The notes beneath the pieces are model-generated. The model was given only the letters and a program-made list of their open reading frames with translations, had not been told where the DNA came from and made no database searches. Below are positions 39,885 through 52,095 of a stretch of DNA of 64,000 bases, one piece after another. Made by a program: the position numbers and the translations under genes. Origin of the DNA: Nemophila menziesii (Eukaryota > Streptophyta > Magnoliopsida > Boraginales > Hydrophyllaceae); contig JARWIR010000016.1 in assembly GCA_029959085.1 (NCBI GenBank), positions 20,841,499-20,905,498 of the forward strand, written 5' to 3'. Every line of letters begins with the position of its first letter. Within the stretch, counting starts at the first letter, position 1.

Positions 39885-41299
39885 TACAAACATTACCCAC
39901 CTGATACATAATTTTTGTTCAACTTTTCATTTACCATCACTTTTGACAGACAACCCATCAAAGTTACACATGTAAACCACCACATTCATTCTCACTATAT
40001 TTTTTGTAACCCATCATATTTAACAGTCACATCGTCGTCTTCTTCTCCAGACCCTTCTTTTTTCCACCATCATCGGCGGTTTGCATCTTCTTGGTCGTCT
40101 TCACAGCAGTCTTCTTAGTCATCGCCACCAGTTGCCTTTTTTTTTGACGTTTCAAATTTCAATAATCCATTTTTGACTGATTGCATGGAATCAGGACAAT
40201 TTGTTTTGGTAACTAATTCCTAATTAATGGGTTACTAAGGGTAGGAATGTAAATTGCGGTGGGTTGGACCTGATGGGCAATCACACATCCTCCGTGGACT
40301 GTATAAGTAAATCACCCATAAAAATAATATGCCGCTGAAATACCAGGCATATATGTCATAGTACCATTAATTAATTTTTCTTTGTAAATAATAAATATTA
40401 TTTTGTTGATTCTATGATGAAATATATGTTGTTTTTTGATTTTGTTGTATATATGCAGATTCATAAGTCTTAGAAAGCTTATCGATCTAATGCTCAAATT
40501 CCACCTAACTCCAGGATATATGGACTCTCTTTGTTCTCCATATTTTTGTTTTCATAAGACAATAGTGGAAAAGACGTCGGAGTACCAAACCAGTAAAAGA
40601 GGGATAGTTCAGGGACCATTTTGGGGAATTTTAAAAGTTTAAGGACTATTTACCCGTTGCCACATGGACTTAATGAAAAAAGTGTTTAAAATTTGATGTG
40701 GGGATTAACGGAAAAAAAATGTTCTTCGAGGACTATTAGGTTAACTTGAAAATTTTGAGAACCTTTCGATTAATTAGACTATAGTTACAGGACTATTTGA
40801 ATTTTTTTTTTGTTTATGTCCCCTCGTCTAACTTTGCTAGATTTTTATCGTCTAGCGACCAATTTTGGAAATTTTAATAGTTTAAGAACTATGAGTAATG
40901 AAAATACATGTTACGACATGATCTTAACAATAAAAATAGATGGAATTTGAAGCACATACTGTTTACAAAAAACAAGAAAAAACCGTTCTATCAACTGTCC
41001 CATAAATGAAAAAAAAAGCGACAGATAAACCTTGCTACCATGTTAAAAATACGATCGATTTAAGTGTAAGAAATTTATGTTGTTGTTACATGAACAAAAA
41101 AGACAAACATTAAATTGAATGGAATTCTCTCTCTCTAACGGAGGTGACAGGAGGCGATAAATACCGAACGAAGCACCAAACACCATTAATCCGACCTTTC
41201 TACGTCCATTTTCACTTCAAATTTCCAGATTTAGATTATAGATTAGGTTATGAGTTCAGTTATCAATCCAATTCTATTAGTTTAATAGTTCTCCTAGTT
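39885..41299. other. No gene seen
   Basis: A short GC-richer stretch (40030-40130) resembles the exon-like flanks of other minisatellites. The rest is AT-rich with words such as GGGACCATTTTGG and AAGGACTATTT, common in decayed DNA transposons. A CTCTCTCTCTAACGGAG stretch precedes the Copia insertion. Confidence 0.35.
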
Positions 41300-41304
41300 G
41301 AAGG

Positions 41305-41981
41305 TGTTGGACCATTTAAAGTGGGAAGGAGGTTTTTCCCACATCGGTAGAAAGAAAAAGACTAAAAGTCTTTTTAGCAAATGCATTGGCATTAGCTTCC
41401 AAAGAGCCCAACCCCATGCATATGAAAAAGTATTGGAGAAGGCCACACGCGCGCACCACCACCACCACCCCCCGCCCGTCCCGGCGTGGGGAGTTTGGGG
41501 AATTAAAAAATGAAAAATAAAACAAGTTTTACCATCAGCTATTAAAGGATCATTGGCAATCAATCAAAGATTCCACCAATCACGCGTGCGTTGAAGATCA
41601 TTTCATTCCATTAGCTGGCCAAGTCAACCAGCAGTTACAAAACGTGTGGAATAAAAAGGTTTCAAACTCCCCCTCCCCCTATAAATAGAGTTCACTCTTC
41701 ATCAGTATCAACAACGAAAATCACAAAGCAAAGAAAACACACTCTACTTTCTCTTCTCTCCGATAAGCTTAGTCTTTTCCGTTGGAGATACCGGCACCGC
41801 CGGAATATCTTTTTAACGCTACGATTGTAATAGTGTTTTTCGCTTTCTATTCCGTGTAAGTTCGATTTTCGTTTGTAATCAAATTCTTGTAATAGTTAGT
41901 TTACGTTTAATTTGATTTTACACTTTTCCGAATTGCCATTTTCTTTCTTTTCGTTTTCAAACGGTGACTCTTTTACCTACA
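41305..41981 (+). repeat. Left LTR (677 bp) of the Copia element
   Basis: TG...CA ends; TATA box CTATAAATAGAG near 41679. Compared with the right LTR it lacks ~105 bp between GTGGAATAAA and AAGGTTTCAAACTCC (at about 41655) and has a shorter CAC/GGC-rich block at about 41453-41490. Confidence 0.95.
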
Positions 41982-42028
41982 ATTTAAAAAGATATTTTTC
42001 TGTTTTATCACCGTTCTCCTTTTCTGAA

Positions 42029-45000
42029 ATGGCTTTTCACAATTCGGCAGTTGCTTCACAATTGAACGCAAAGGCCTTCCCCGATGCTAACAAGTTGGAG
42101 CCCCTTAATGGTTCCAGCTACAAGCGTTGGGCACAAAAGATCCTAATCTGTCTTGAACAGTACGAACTGGACTTCGTTTTATACGAGGATCCTCCACTTT
42201 TAGTGGACGAGGGAGTTCCCACTGAAGAAGACCAGGCTAGGTATCGTGCTCTTGATGCCAAATTCAAACGGGCCAGCACTATTGCTCGGGGTTGGATGTT
42301 AAACAATGTCTCGAACCTCATCTTTGATCTTCTTGCCAAAGAAAAATCGGCAAAGATCATATGGGAGACTCTTGAGAAAAAATATGGGGCTGAGGATTCA
42401 GGTAAGAAGAAATATGTCACTGGAGTGTGGTACAACTTCCATCTCACCGATCAGAAACCCATGACCGAACAACTCCATGTCTATGAGAACCTGTGCGCGG
42501 ATGTAATTGCTGAAGGTATGAAAATGTGTGAAGTGCTCCAAGCCAATGTCCTGTTAGAAAAGTTCCCACCTTCCTGGAGTGAATACCGCAATCACTTGAA
42601 GCACAAGAAGAAGGAAATGACATTACAAGAGCTAATCAGTCATATGCAAGTCGAGGAGGCAAATCGACTCAAAGACAGGTCTTTCTCTTTCCCTCCTCAA
42701 TCATCCAAAGCTAACCTTGTCGGAACTTCTGGTCAAGGTAACAAAGACAGGTTCAAAGGTAAGGGAAAGCAGCAAGGCCAGAACAAATCCAAATCTGGGG
42801 GAAACAAGAATCGCGGCAACTCCAAAGGTGGTGGGTTCAAAACCTCTGGTAAGATTCAGAAACCCAAAGGAGCGTGTTACTGTTGTGGGAAGGAAGGACA
42901 TAGGGCTTTCGAGTGCAAACTTAGAGCTGATCAAGGTCCCAAACCTGCCGCAAATCTGGTCGAGACCGAAGAGGTTATTGCTGCAGTGATGGTTGAGGTA
43001 AACTTAATTGAGAACAAAACCGAGTGGATTCTTGACACTGGAGCTTCCCGTCATTTTTGCTCAACGAGATCCATGTTCAAGAAATTCGAAGAAGCAACAA
43101 ATGGTGAATTTGTCTACATGGGCGACTCCTCAACCGCCATGGTCTTCGGTAAAGGACATGTTTCTCTCAAACTCACTTCTGGTAAAATCTTAGAGTTGAA
43201 TGATGTTCTCTTCGTCCCCTGTCTCCGTAGGAACCTAGTTTCCGGAGCTCTCCTTAATAAAGTAGGCCTTAAACTTGTATTTGAAGGGGGGAAAATGGTT
43301 ATTACCAAAAATGATGAGTTTGTGGGGAAAGGGTACATGAATGGTGGCTTGTTTGTATTAAATACTGTACCAATGAATGAGAATGCCTCTGATTTTGCTT
43401 ATGTTGTTGAATCTCTTGACACTTGGCATGGTAGACTAGGTCACCTTAATATATCTTCTATTAAAAGGCTTAAAGAACTTGGACTAATACCTCTCAATAA
43501 AATAGATGACTTTTCCAAATGGCAAATATGTGTAGAGTCCAAACCCTTTAAGCCTGTGACCACGAGAAAGACTAAATTACTAGAATTAGTGCATTCTGAC
43601 TTAGTTGATTTTAAAAAATCCGCTAGTAGAGGAGGAAAACTTTACTATATAACCTTTGTAGATGACTACTCTAGGTTCACTAAAGTGTATCTCCTTAAAA
43701 CTAAAGACGAGGCGGAAAACGCGTTTTTAAAATATAAAGCTGAAGTAGAAAATCAATTAGACTGTAAAATCAAATGGTTTAGGTCAGATAGAGGAGGCGA
43801 ATATAGTTCTAATTCACTTAAAGAGTTTTGTGAAATAAATGGAATAATCCACGAACTTAGTGCCCCCTATACACCCCCAACAAAATGGCATAGTCGAGAG
43901 GAAAAATAGATCCCTTAAAGAGACTATGAATGCTATGTTAATAAGTTCAGGTTTACCAACGAACATGTGGGGGGAAGCTGTTTTGTCAGCCTGTTATGTC
44001 CTTAATAGGGTACCCCATAAATCCATAGATAAGACTCCCTATGAGATGTGGAAAGGCTTTCCACCTAACCTGAAATTTTTAAAAGTGTGGGGGTGTCTGG
44101 CCAAAGTCAAACTACCCGATTTTAAAACAGTCACTGTTGGACCCAAAACAATAGACTCGATATTCATAGGGTATGCTCAGAATAGTGCAGCCTATAGATT
44201 CCTATCATTAGATGATAACTCTGTTTTTGAATCTAGAGATGCTGAATTCTTTGAAAACATTTTCCCTTTGAAAACTGTGAATACTGTTGATGCTTCTTTG
44301 TCTTCTAGTAACTTATCTGATGATATTAATGTACCTTTGTGTGATAGTGACCCTGGCCCCTCTACCTCCTATGTACCCAGTAGTGTTCCTGAGGAAGAAC
44401 TAAGGAGGAGTAAGAGGCGTAGGACCGAGTCCAGCTTCGGACCTGATTTTATCACAGCCTTCTTGACCGAAGGTTTTCACATTGACCTGATAAGTGAACA
44501 TGTTGTCACCTGTCTCCTCATGGAGGAAGACCCAAAAACTTATGTCGATGCTTTGAGATCGGTTGATGCTAGTTTTTGGAAAGAGGCTATTAATAGCGAA
44601 CTTGAGTCTATTAGAAGTAATCATAATTGGGAATTGACTGACTTACCCAAAGGAAGCAAACCCATCAACAACAAATGGATTTTTAAGAAAAAATTGAGGC
44701 CAGATGGCTCAATAGAAAAATTCAAAGTTAGGCTTGTTATTAAGGGTTTCACCCAAAATAAAGGCCTTGATTACTTCGACACTTATTCCCCTGTAACCGA
44801 AATCGCCACCATTAGGACCCTCATCGCTATTGCGGTCATTCACAACCTTGTCATACATCAGATGGATGTTAAGACTGCGTTTCTGAATAGGAACCTAGAT
44901 GAAGAGATCTATATGGCCCAGCCTGAAGGGTGTGTGGTTCCTGGTCAATGGGATAAAGTGTGCAAGCTAAAAAAGTCTTTGTATGGCTTAAAACAGGCAC

Positions 45001-46096
45001 CCAAAAAATGGTATGAAAACTCGATAGTACCCTCATTTCAGATGGGTTTGTGGTCAACACCTCTGATTCGTGTGTTTACTCCAAAGTTACAGGATCAGAG
45101 TGTACCATCATCTGCCTATATGTAGATGACATGCTCATCTTTGGCACTTCCCTTCATACCATAAATGAGACCAAACGCTTCTTGTCTTCTAAGTTTGACA
45201 TGAAAGATATGGGAGAAGCAGATGTGATTCTGGGGGTAAAAATCATCAGGAGCAGTAATGGCATTACCCTGAATCAGTCTCATTACGTAGAAAGGATGTT
45301 GAAGAAATTTGACTCCTTTGAGGTGACACCTGTAAATACTCCTTATGATTCTAGTATTCACTTGTCTAAAAATTCTGGTGATGCTGTATCCCAAAATGAA
45401 TATGCAAGAATCATAGGCAGTGTGATGTTCTTAATGAACTACAATCGACCCGATATTGCCTACGTCGTTAGTAGACTTAGTCGCTATACTCACAACCCGA
45501 GTAATGACCACTGGGTTGCACTTCGTCGTCTTCTAAAGTACCTGCGACGTACTATGGATCTAGGCCTGCATTTCAGTTCTTTCCCTGCAGTTCTTGAGGG
45601 ATTCTGTGATGCAAACTGGATCTCTGACAATGACGAAGTTAACTCCACCAGTGGTTATGTTTTTTCCTTAGGAGGAGGTGATATATTGTGGAAGTCCTCA
45701 AAACAGACTTGTATAGCACGCTCCACCATGGAATCTGAGTTTATAGCACTAGAAATGGCTGGACAAGAAGCTGAGTGGTTGAGAAGTCTCTTATCAGATG
45801 TGCCCCTTTGGGAAGGTAAGGCCACACCTGTGTGATTCCAGTGTGATTCACAAGCAGCCATTGCAGTCGCTCATCAAAGTGCCTACAATGGAAAGAAGAG
45901 ACATATACGCATCAGACATGGCTCAGTAAAACAGTTACTGAAGAATGGTGTGATAGCCTTAGAGTACGTACGATCAGAGGAAAACCTTGCTGATCCATTT
46001 ACCAAAGGCCTACCCAGGAGAGTAGTCCTGGAAACGTCGAGGGGGATGGGGTTGAGAGCCGTCAATGGGGAACATGTGACTCTTGAGTCAAAGTGA
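42029..46096 (+). pseudogene. Copia gag-pol polyprotein with two frameshifts and a nonsense codon
   Basis: The start chosen is ATG 42029, just outside the LTR and followed by AFHNS; an upstream ATG at 41912 lies inside the LTR. Gag starts with LEPLNGSSYKRWAQK. The zinc knuckle CYCCGKEGHRAFEC lies at about 42874-42916. The protease has LDTGASRHFC (~43030). Pre-integrase WHGRLGHLN is present, but the expected first Cys of the following C-x2-C is Trp (WQICVESK). Integrase shows HSDL, FRSDRGGEY and VERKNR. RT shows KWIFKKKL, QMDVKTAFLN, YGLKQAPKKW and YVDDM (~45120). RNase H shows FCDANW, WKSSKQ and STMESEF. Lesions: one extra C in the C-run 43874-43878, one missing base near 45016-45020, and a TGA at 45833-45835. 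Reading after the TGA continues to the natural stop at 46094-46096. Confidence 0.93.
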
Positions 46097-46619
46097 TCTC
46101 CATCCATCCCTATGGCATAAAACTAAAGTAATATGGATTCATAGCCACTTGTGGTGGTCCTTTTGAGAAGGACTCGATGAATCAGAATTCGTAGCCTATA
46201 TGGTGGTCCTTTCGAGAAGGACTTGATGAATTCAAGGGTAGTAGCAAAACCCAAACCTTTATAAACAGAATGTTAAGGAGACGTCCTTGAACAAATGTAA
46301 ATAAAGGTGTCCACAAAGTTCATAGCCCGCAAGGGTGGTTCTTAAAAGGGCTTGATGAACTCAACTGAAAGGTGAGGTTCGAGGTAACTATAACTTTCAG
46401 CAGGGTAGAGTATGTGTTGTGACGGCCTCGATCGAAAACCATTAAAGTTCAAGAGTAGGTTCACTTAAACGGAATTCGGTGGTTGCCTCACTTCACTACG
46501 TGACAATTCAAATCGAAAGATATTGGCACTTAAGTATAATTCACCCAAACGCTGAAAGTCGTGGAAACCTGATCACCTTCTCTCCAAACCTCTGTTGACA
46601 CTTCAAATGTGTGGGGGAT
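46097..46619 (+). repeat. 3'-UTR of the Copia element with repeated GTCCTT-loop-AAGGAC hairpins
   Basis: Two units of about 49-50 bp (GGTGGTCCTTTTGAGAAGGACTCGATGAA at 46153 and its variant at 46202) and a decayed third (GGTGGTTCTTAAAAGGGCTTGATGAACTC, ~46334). Each has GTCCTT and AAGGAC arms around a 5-base loop. The segment ends in the polypurine tract GTGGGGGAT (46611-46619). Confidence 0.75.
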
Positions 46620-47446
46620 TGTTGGACCATTTGAAGTGGGAAGGAGGTTTTTCCCACATCGATAGAATGAAAAAGACTAAAAGTCTTTTTAGCAAATGCA
46701 TTGGCATTAGCTTCCAAAGAGCCCAACCCCATGCATATGGAAAAGTATTGGAGAAGGCCACACGCGCGCACCACCACCACCACCACCACCCACCCGCCCG
46801 GCCCGGCACCGGCGGCGGCGTGGGCGTGGGCGTGGTTCGTGGGGAGTTTGGGGAGTCAAAAAATGAAAAATGAAACAAGTTTTACCATCAGCTATTAAAG
46901 GATCGTTGGCAATCAATCAAAGGTAAAACGTAAATCAAAGATTCCACCAATCACGCGTGCGTTGAAGATCATTCCATCAGCTGGCCAAGTCAACCAGCAG
47001 TTACAAAACGTGTGGAATAAAGAAGTCAACTAAAACGTGGGACTAAAAGAATCAAATCAGAAAACCGTCAATCAATTAGTAGGAGGGAATCGTGGAATTG
47101 ATTGGTCCGTTACTTTGGTCAAAGGTTTCAAACTCCCTCTCCCCTATAAATAGAGTTCACTCTTCAGCAGTATCAACAACGAAAATCACAAAGCAAAGAA
47201 AACACTCTCTACTTTCTCTTCTCTCCGATAAGCTTAGTCTTTTCCGTTAGAGATACCGGCACCGCCGGTATATCTTTTTAACGCTACGATTGTAATAGTG
47301 TTTTTCGCTTTCTATTCCGTGTAAGTTCGATTTTCGTTTGTAATCAAATTCTTGTAATAGTTAGTTTACGTTTAATTTGATTTTACACTTTTCCGAATTG
47401 CCATTTTCTTTCTTTTCGTTTTCAAACGGTGACTCTTTTACCTACA
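46620..47446 (+). repeat. Right LTR (827 bp) of the Copia element
   Basis: TG...CA ends. It carries the extra ~105 bp (about 47022-47126) missing from the left LTR and an expanded CAC/GGCGTGGGCGTGG block (46769-46835). Confidence 0.95.
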
Positions 47447-47451
47447 GAAGG

Positions 47452-48417
47452 TTATTAGGTTAAGGTTTCAGAGGTCAAACATAAGTTCCTCTTCCAATGG
47501 ACAAGCTATCAAGGAAGACTAACACCTAAGCCACAACAGACTCGACCATCACTCGTCGGACTCAACAAGAACAAAGGATACGAGGACCAAATCCTAGACA
47601 TAGGGTTTCCAAAATCCCAAACCAAGCAAAACATATTACAAGGGACCAAAAGGATAGCCACACCACAACGACTCATTATATTAAACATACCTACATGGAA
47701 CACAACTATGAGGACCTAGAAACAACACCTGAAAGTAAAACGGGGGAAGAAAATTACTACTATAGAGGTTCAAATATAGTACACAATAGAAGGACAGAGA
47801 CTAGAAACTGTGGAACGAAGGTTATCGAAGTACCTACTCTTACAGAGAAGAGGGTTATACACATAAATGACCTATGGAAAGGAAAATCTAAGAGCAAGGA
47901 TCCTATCGGTCTTCTTAGGAAAATTCTACAAAACCAATCCCTCATGACAGAAGAAAAAGAAAGGACGAGATGAAGGAGACGAGGAGAAGTTAAGCAGGAC
48001 ACTTGGACCACATGCATACAGATTAAGGAAATTAAAATACACTTAGAAAATATAACACGCGCGTGGAAGGAATATAAGCAGGGTAGCGAAGCGGTGCATG
48101 CTGAGGTGGCAACTGTGTTTTCCAATTTGATCAACATGCAGAGATATCTTGGACACCAGCTATCCTATATTAGTCAGCCTAATTATGGTTGCAGGAAACA
48201 AGATACTCCTCCTCATCTCCCCTCTTCTCTCTCTTCTACCGGTAAGGTAAAATTTCTTCGATTTTATGCATCATTCAACACGGGCACTTTGAACTCTTTT
48301 ATTACACACAAAAATCATTCTAGCATACCACTATTAAGCACATCACACAAATCTCATTGTGTATACTCCCACTTAGAATATCACAAACACACTACTAGGC
48401 ACATGGCTACCCACGAC
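47452..48417. other. Flank between the Copia and CACTA elements, no recognised gene
   Basis: Removing the Copia element would join 41304 directly to this segment. A 92-codon frame (47695-47973) and a 126-codon frame (48094-48474) are open. Neither shows a domain I recognise, and the second runs into the CACTA end, so neither is called. Confidence 0.4.
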
Positions 48418-48424
48418 CACTACT

Positions 48425-48790
48425 GGATTCGCCTGGTTTCGCGACGACACGCGTCGTCGCGAATCCGGGCATAATCGTCGCTAATCTCGTTTAGCGACGA
48501 AATTTCGTCGCTAATCTGTCGCCTCTATCCTGGCGTCGCTAATTTGAGATTAGCGACGAATAATTGTGATTTCGTCCCTAATTACTCAGAGTTTTAACCA
48601 CGAGGGCTGGCGTCGCGAAATTAAGATATTAGCGACGACTCATTAGCGACGGCGTGTCGTCGCTAATCTATTAATTAGTTTTTCTTTAATTTTTAATCGA
48701 AATTTCAGTAATTGAATTTTCTTTTTTTTTATTTGTTTAGCGACAACATATTAGCGACAGACTTGTCGTCGCTAATATTTTTTTTTTGTC
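48425..48790. repeat. Left subterminal repeats of the CACTA element
   Basis: Many copies of TTAGCGACGA / TCGTCGCTAA and CGCGACGAC, in both orientations. In this superfamily such words are the binding sites of the TNPA protein. Confidence 0.85.
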
Positions 48791-49178
48791 GAAAATCATT
48801 ATTTATTTATTTATTTTAATTTTAATTTTATTTTAATTTTATTTTAATTTTATTGTTTATTATTTAAATTTTATTTTTTATTATTTAAATTGTATTCTTT
48901 ATTATTATTATTTTGATTTTAAATATAATGCAAAATTATAAATAAATAAAAATCCAAAAATACATATAAAATACGATAATTCGATTCAAATAAAAAACGT
49001 GAAATAAAGTCAAACATAGTCAAAGTCAAAATAAAAGTCAAACATACGGAATAAACTTAAATTGTCTTAAAATTACAAATTAAACCAACCAAATAAATAA
49101 ATAAAAATCTCAATCGTCACCACGATCGTCTTCATCTTCTTCTCTCTCCTCATCTTCTCTCTCTTCATCTCGTCTCTC

Positions 49179-50754
49179 TTACCCAGTGGGCCCGAGTTTG
49201 CTAATCGGCTGCATTCCTTGGGCGATTCTCATCCCGTTCAATGTCTCGAAGAGAGTGCCTGCCATGCTCGGGGGTTGACTCGGCCGACTAGAAGAAGCTG
49301 TGGGCCCGGGTGATGCGGAGGATGGATCCGGTATAGGTGCAAGATTTTGAGCCGCGCGAAGCTCGTTCATCCCAGCCAGAATCGCCTTAAGCAGCTCCTC
49401 GTTCTCCCTGTCCGGCTGTGTAGGAGTCCTGGATCGTTTCCGGACCGGACCAATAGTAGGCACCCAGTATTTAGTCTTGGGTGGGTGTAGGACCTCCATG
49501 ATTGTCTCGAGCATGGCATCCATCTGCTCCTGGATGCTAACTTCAGCACCCTCCGCTCCGGCCTGCACAACCTTCTTCTTCATCTTCTCCCGAAGAACAC
49601 CTTGTAATTAGATTTCAATTTAAAAAATAATTAGATTAATAAAAAAATTAATTTAAAATAAAAAATTAATTTAAATCAATTTTTTTTTTAAAAAGACTTA
49701 CACTAGCTTTCTCCAAACGCTGGTCACGCCAGCTATCTGTAGCTGCATCATACGATAGGTGGTCGAAATAACCGCTTAAAGGAGGAAGCTCCATCTCCTC
49801 CTGGGTCTCATCATCCGTAAAAGTCAACGGCTCTTTCGTCACCGTCTTCAGCTTCCCCTGGACAGTATACAATAACAAATATTAATTAGTTATCAGTTAA
49901 ATTAAATAAAATACTAAATTAAGTTTTAATGTTTAAATTTTATACCTCAATAATCACCTACCGAGTCTGAGACCAGTTCCTTGACCCCGCCTTGCTCGGA
50001 ACTGTCTGCTGCTCTCGATTCTTCTTGTTTATATCAGTCTGACTCTGTTACAAATAAAAAAGAAGTAGTTATAAAATTAATTAAAAAAATGTATAAAAAA
50101 ATTAATAAATTATCTTTTTCTACCTGTTTCGCCAAGTCATCAAACATCTTTTTCGTCGCCTCCCAAACCACCGGGTCAACGTCTGGTGGATTTTCACCCG
50201 TGTAATAGTAGTCGTTCTTCAAATCCAACTTGTATCGCCTGTAGGCTCCTCCAGTCATCGTATTCAATCTCTTAATGATCTCTTCCCAATCGTCTCGCCT
50301 CCTCCACGCCTCCAAATCAAAAAACTGTTGCAGTCGCTGCATAATTACCCCTTTGTTATGGTCGGGAACATCTGACCATTGTTTGTAGCACGGGGGAACA
50401 GCCTCTCGAACAACATTACCAGCCACCTGACCCACGTGTTTGCTATACTCGCCCACAAAGTTCCAGGTGCCGTTTATGACTGAAAAGTCAACTGGAATGG
50501 GCCAGCCGACTCTCTTCAGGGTCTCCTGAGCTGTCCGGATAGAGGTGGCAGCTTTCGGTCTCCTTCTTTTACGTTGACCTGTTCTAGTGAAAAATATTTA
50601 TTAATTATATACTTTCTTATTTACTAAATAAACACTAATTGAATTTTTTATTACCCGATGGTTGGGCACAATCAGCATTCGAACATGGTGGACCCCTCGG
50701 GGGATCGTTACCCATCCCGTCTCCATCGTGACTCCTACCCATGACAGCAGCCAT
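49179..50754 (-). pseudogene. TNPA-like accessory transposase gene (Ptta/En/Spm family), five coding exons, nonsense codon
   Basis: In En/Spm elements the TNPA-type protein binds the subterminal repeats. Exons by GT-AG reading: 50655-50754 (MAAVMGRSHDGDG start), 50124-50585, 49946-50044, 49702-49857, 49179-49600. Exon 2 carries the family region: GYKQ-like CYKQWSDVP, QQFFDLEAWRRRDDW, MTGGAYRRYKLDLK, YYYTGENPPDVDP, VWEATKKMFDDLAKQ. The last exon reads QEQMDAMLETIMEVLHPP and ends in a Pro/Ser-rich tail. In exon 3 a TAG (49958-49960) interrupts the frame after NWSQTR, so the full-length protein is not made unless another splice form avoids it. Exon 2's acceptor is my best guess. Confidence 0.75.
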
Positions 50755-50756
50755 CT

Positions 50757-51310
50757 ATAAAATTTCATAAAATTGCAAATAAGTCCAAATTTTTATAAAA
50801 TTCGCAAATATGTCCAAATTTTTGTACAAATGTGCAATTAAGTCCAATTTTTTTTTTTTAGATTTCATTTAAGTCCTATTTTTCTAAAAATTGCATTTTA
50901 GTCCCTTTTTTTAACATTTGCAATTAAGTCCTATATTTTTCAAAAATTGTATTTTAGTCTTATATTTGTCTAAAATTGCAAATAAGTCATATTTCTAAAA
51001 AAAATTATTTTAGTCCAAATTTTTATAAAATATGCAATTTAGTCCTATTTTTTTTAAAATTGCATTTTAGTCCTCTATCTTTCTAAAATTGCATTTTAGT
51101 CCTATTTTTTATAAAATTGCATTTAAGCCCTATTTTTTATAAAATTGCAATTATTTCCTAATTTTTTTTAAATGTGCATTTTAGTCCAAATTTTTATAAA
51201 ATTGCATTTTAGTCCTATTTTTTATAAAATTGCATTTTAGTCCTTAAACATACAAAATTGCATTTTAGTCCTTATACATACAAATCAAACATATTGCAAA
51301 TAGGTCCCTA
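50757..51310. repeat. Degenerate ~30-35-bp repeats TTTATAAAATTGCATTTTAGTCC in the TNPA leader
   Basis: About 16-18 imperfect units with the core AAATTGCA(T/A)TTTAGTCC(T)ATTTTT lie directly upstream of the TNPA-like start codon, in the presumed first intron or leader. The unit differs from the element's subterminal repeat. Confidence 0.8.
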
Positions 51311-51824
51311 TATCTTAAAACACAATCAAAGATCAATAACACACCAACTATTACATTAAAATTACAAAAATCATACCAAAACCCTAAATTTTAACAAATT
51401 CCAATTACATGTTGTTTTAACACAAAAAAATTACCAAACATCCCACAAACATATACATAATTCTCGGATTTAATCAAATCACTAAAAACATTCATGAATT
51501 TTTACAACCAAAAAAAAAAATTGCAAGTTTGATCCGGAAATTGGAACCTGTTACGTAGAAATGGTGTAGATTTCGTCCATGAATCCATGCCAAGAAGAAG
51601 GAATCATACAAAAAAAACACAAGACAAAATATTAGAAATTAAAAAAGAAAAAATCAAAAAATTTAAGATTAGAATGTGTATTTGGACTATAATCATTACC
51701 TTAGCGTTCGATTTGGTGTTGTTTCTCCTCGGAATAGCTTGACTATGGCGGAAATGGAGCTTTTGGGTGTGTTTTGGGTGTTTGTGTATGGCAGAAATGA
51801 GCTCGGTTAGGGCTTTATAGAATA

Positions 51825-52095
51825 AAAGATTAGCGACGACACGCAGGTCGTCGCGAATCCTTGATATTCGTCGCGAATTTGGGCCACGTTTCGCCCCACG
51901 TACACACGCCCCTTGCGTGTCAAGGGTTAGCGAATTTTTCATTTGTCGTCGCTAATTTTCGTGGGCGGGAAAGTTGACCGCCCACGATGACCAATCAAAT
52001 TTTTTATTATTTATTAGCGACGACAACTCCTTTGAACATCGTCGCGAATAATTAGCGACAACATTCAAAGGTTGAATGTCGTCGCTAAACCCTTG
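51825..52095. repeat. Internal block of subterminal-type repeats in the CACTA element
   Basis: Contains ATTAGCGACGAC, GTCGTCGCGAATCC, GTCGTCGCTAA and related words like those at the element ends, but no CACTA terminus. The preceding DNA (GGGTGTTTGTGTATGG ... TTAGCGACGAC, 51768-51840) resembles the right (5') end near 53730-53800. It marks a second 5' end fused inside the element. Confidence 0.8.

Larger units (their letters stand above)
41305..47446 (+). mobile_element. Copia LTR retrotransposon, structurally complete but inactivated, TSD GAAGG
   Basis: LTRs at 41305-41981 and 46620-47446 run TGTTGGACC...CTACA, flanked by GAAGG on both sides (41300-41304 and 47447-47451). GTGGGGGAT precedes the right LTR as polypurine tract. 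The order gag, protease, integrase, RT, RNase H marks Copia. No standard TGGTATCAGAGC primer site follows the left LTR. The LTRs are alike in most of their length but differ by indels. Confidence 0.97.

Noticed and set aside
41294..41563. His- and Trp-rich frames in both Copia LTRs (also 46541-46916)
   Set aside because: Produced by the CAC/GTG repeat in the LTR; present in non-coding U3 of both copies.
47695..48474. Two plus-strand frames of 92 and 126 codons
   Set aside because: No domain recognised, and the second runs across the CACTA terminus, so it cannot be an ancestral gene as it stands.
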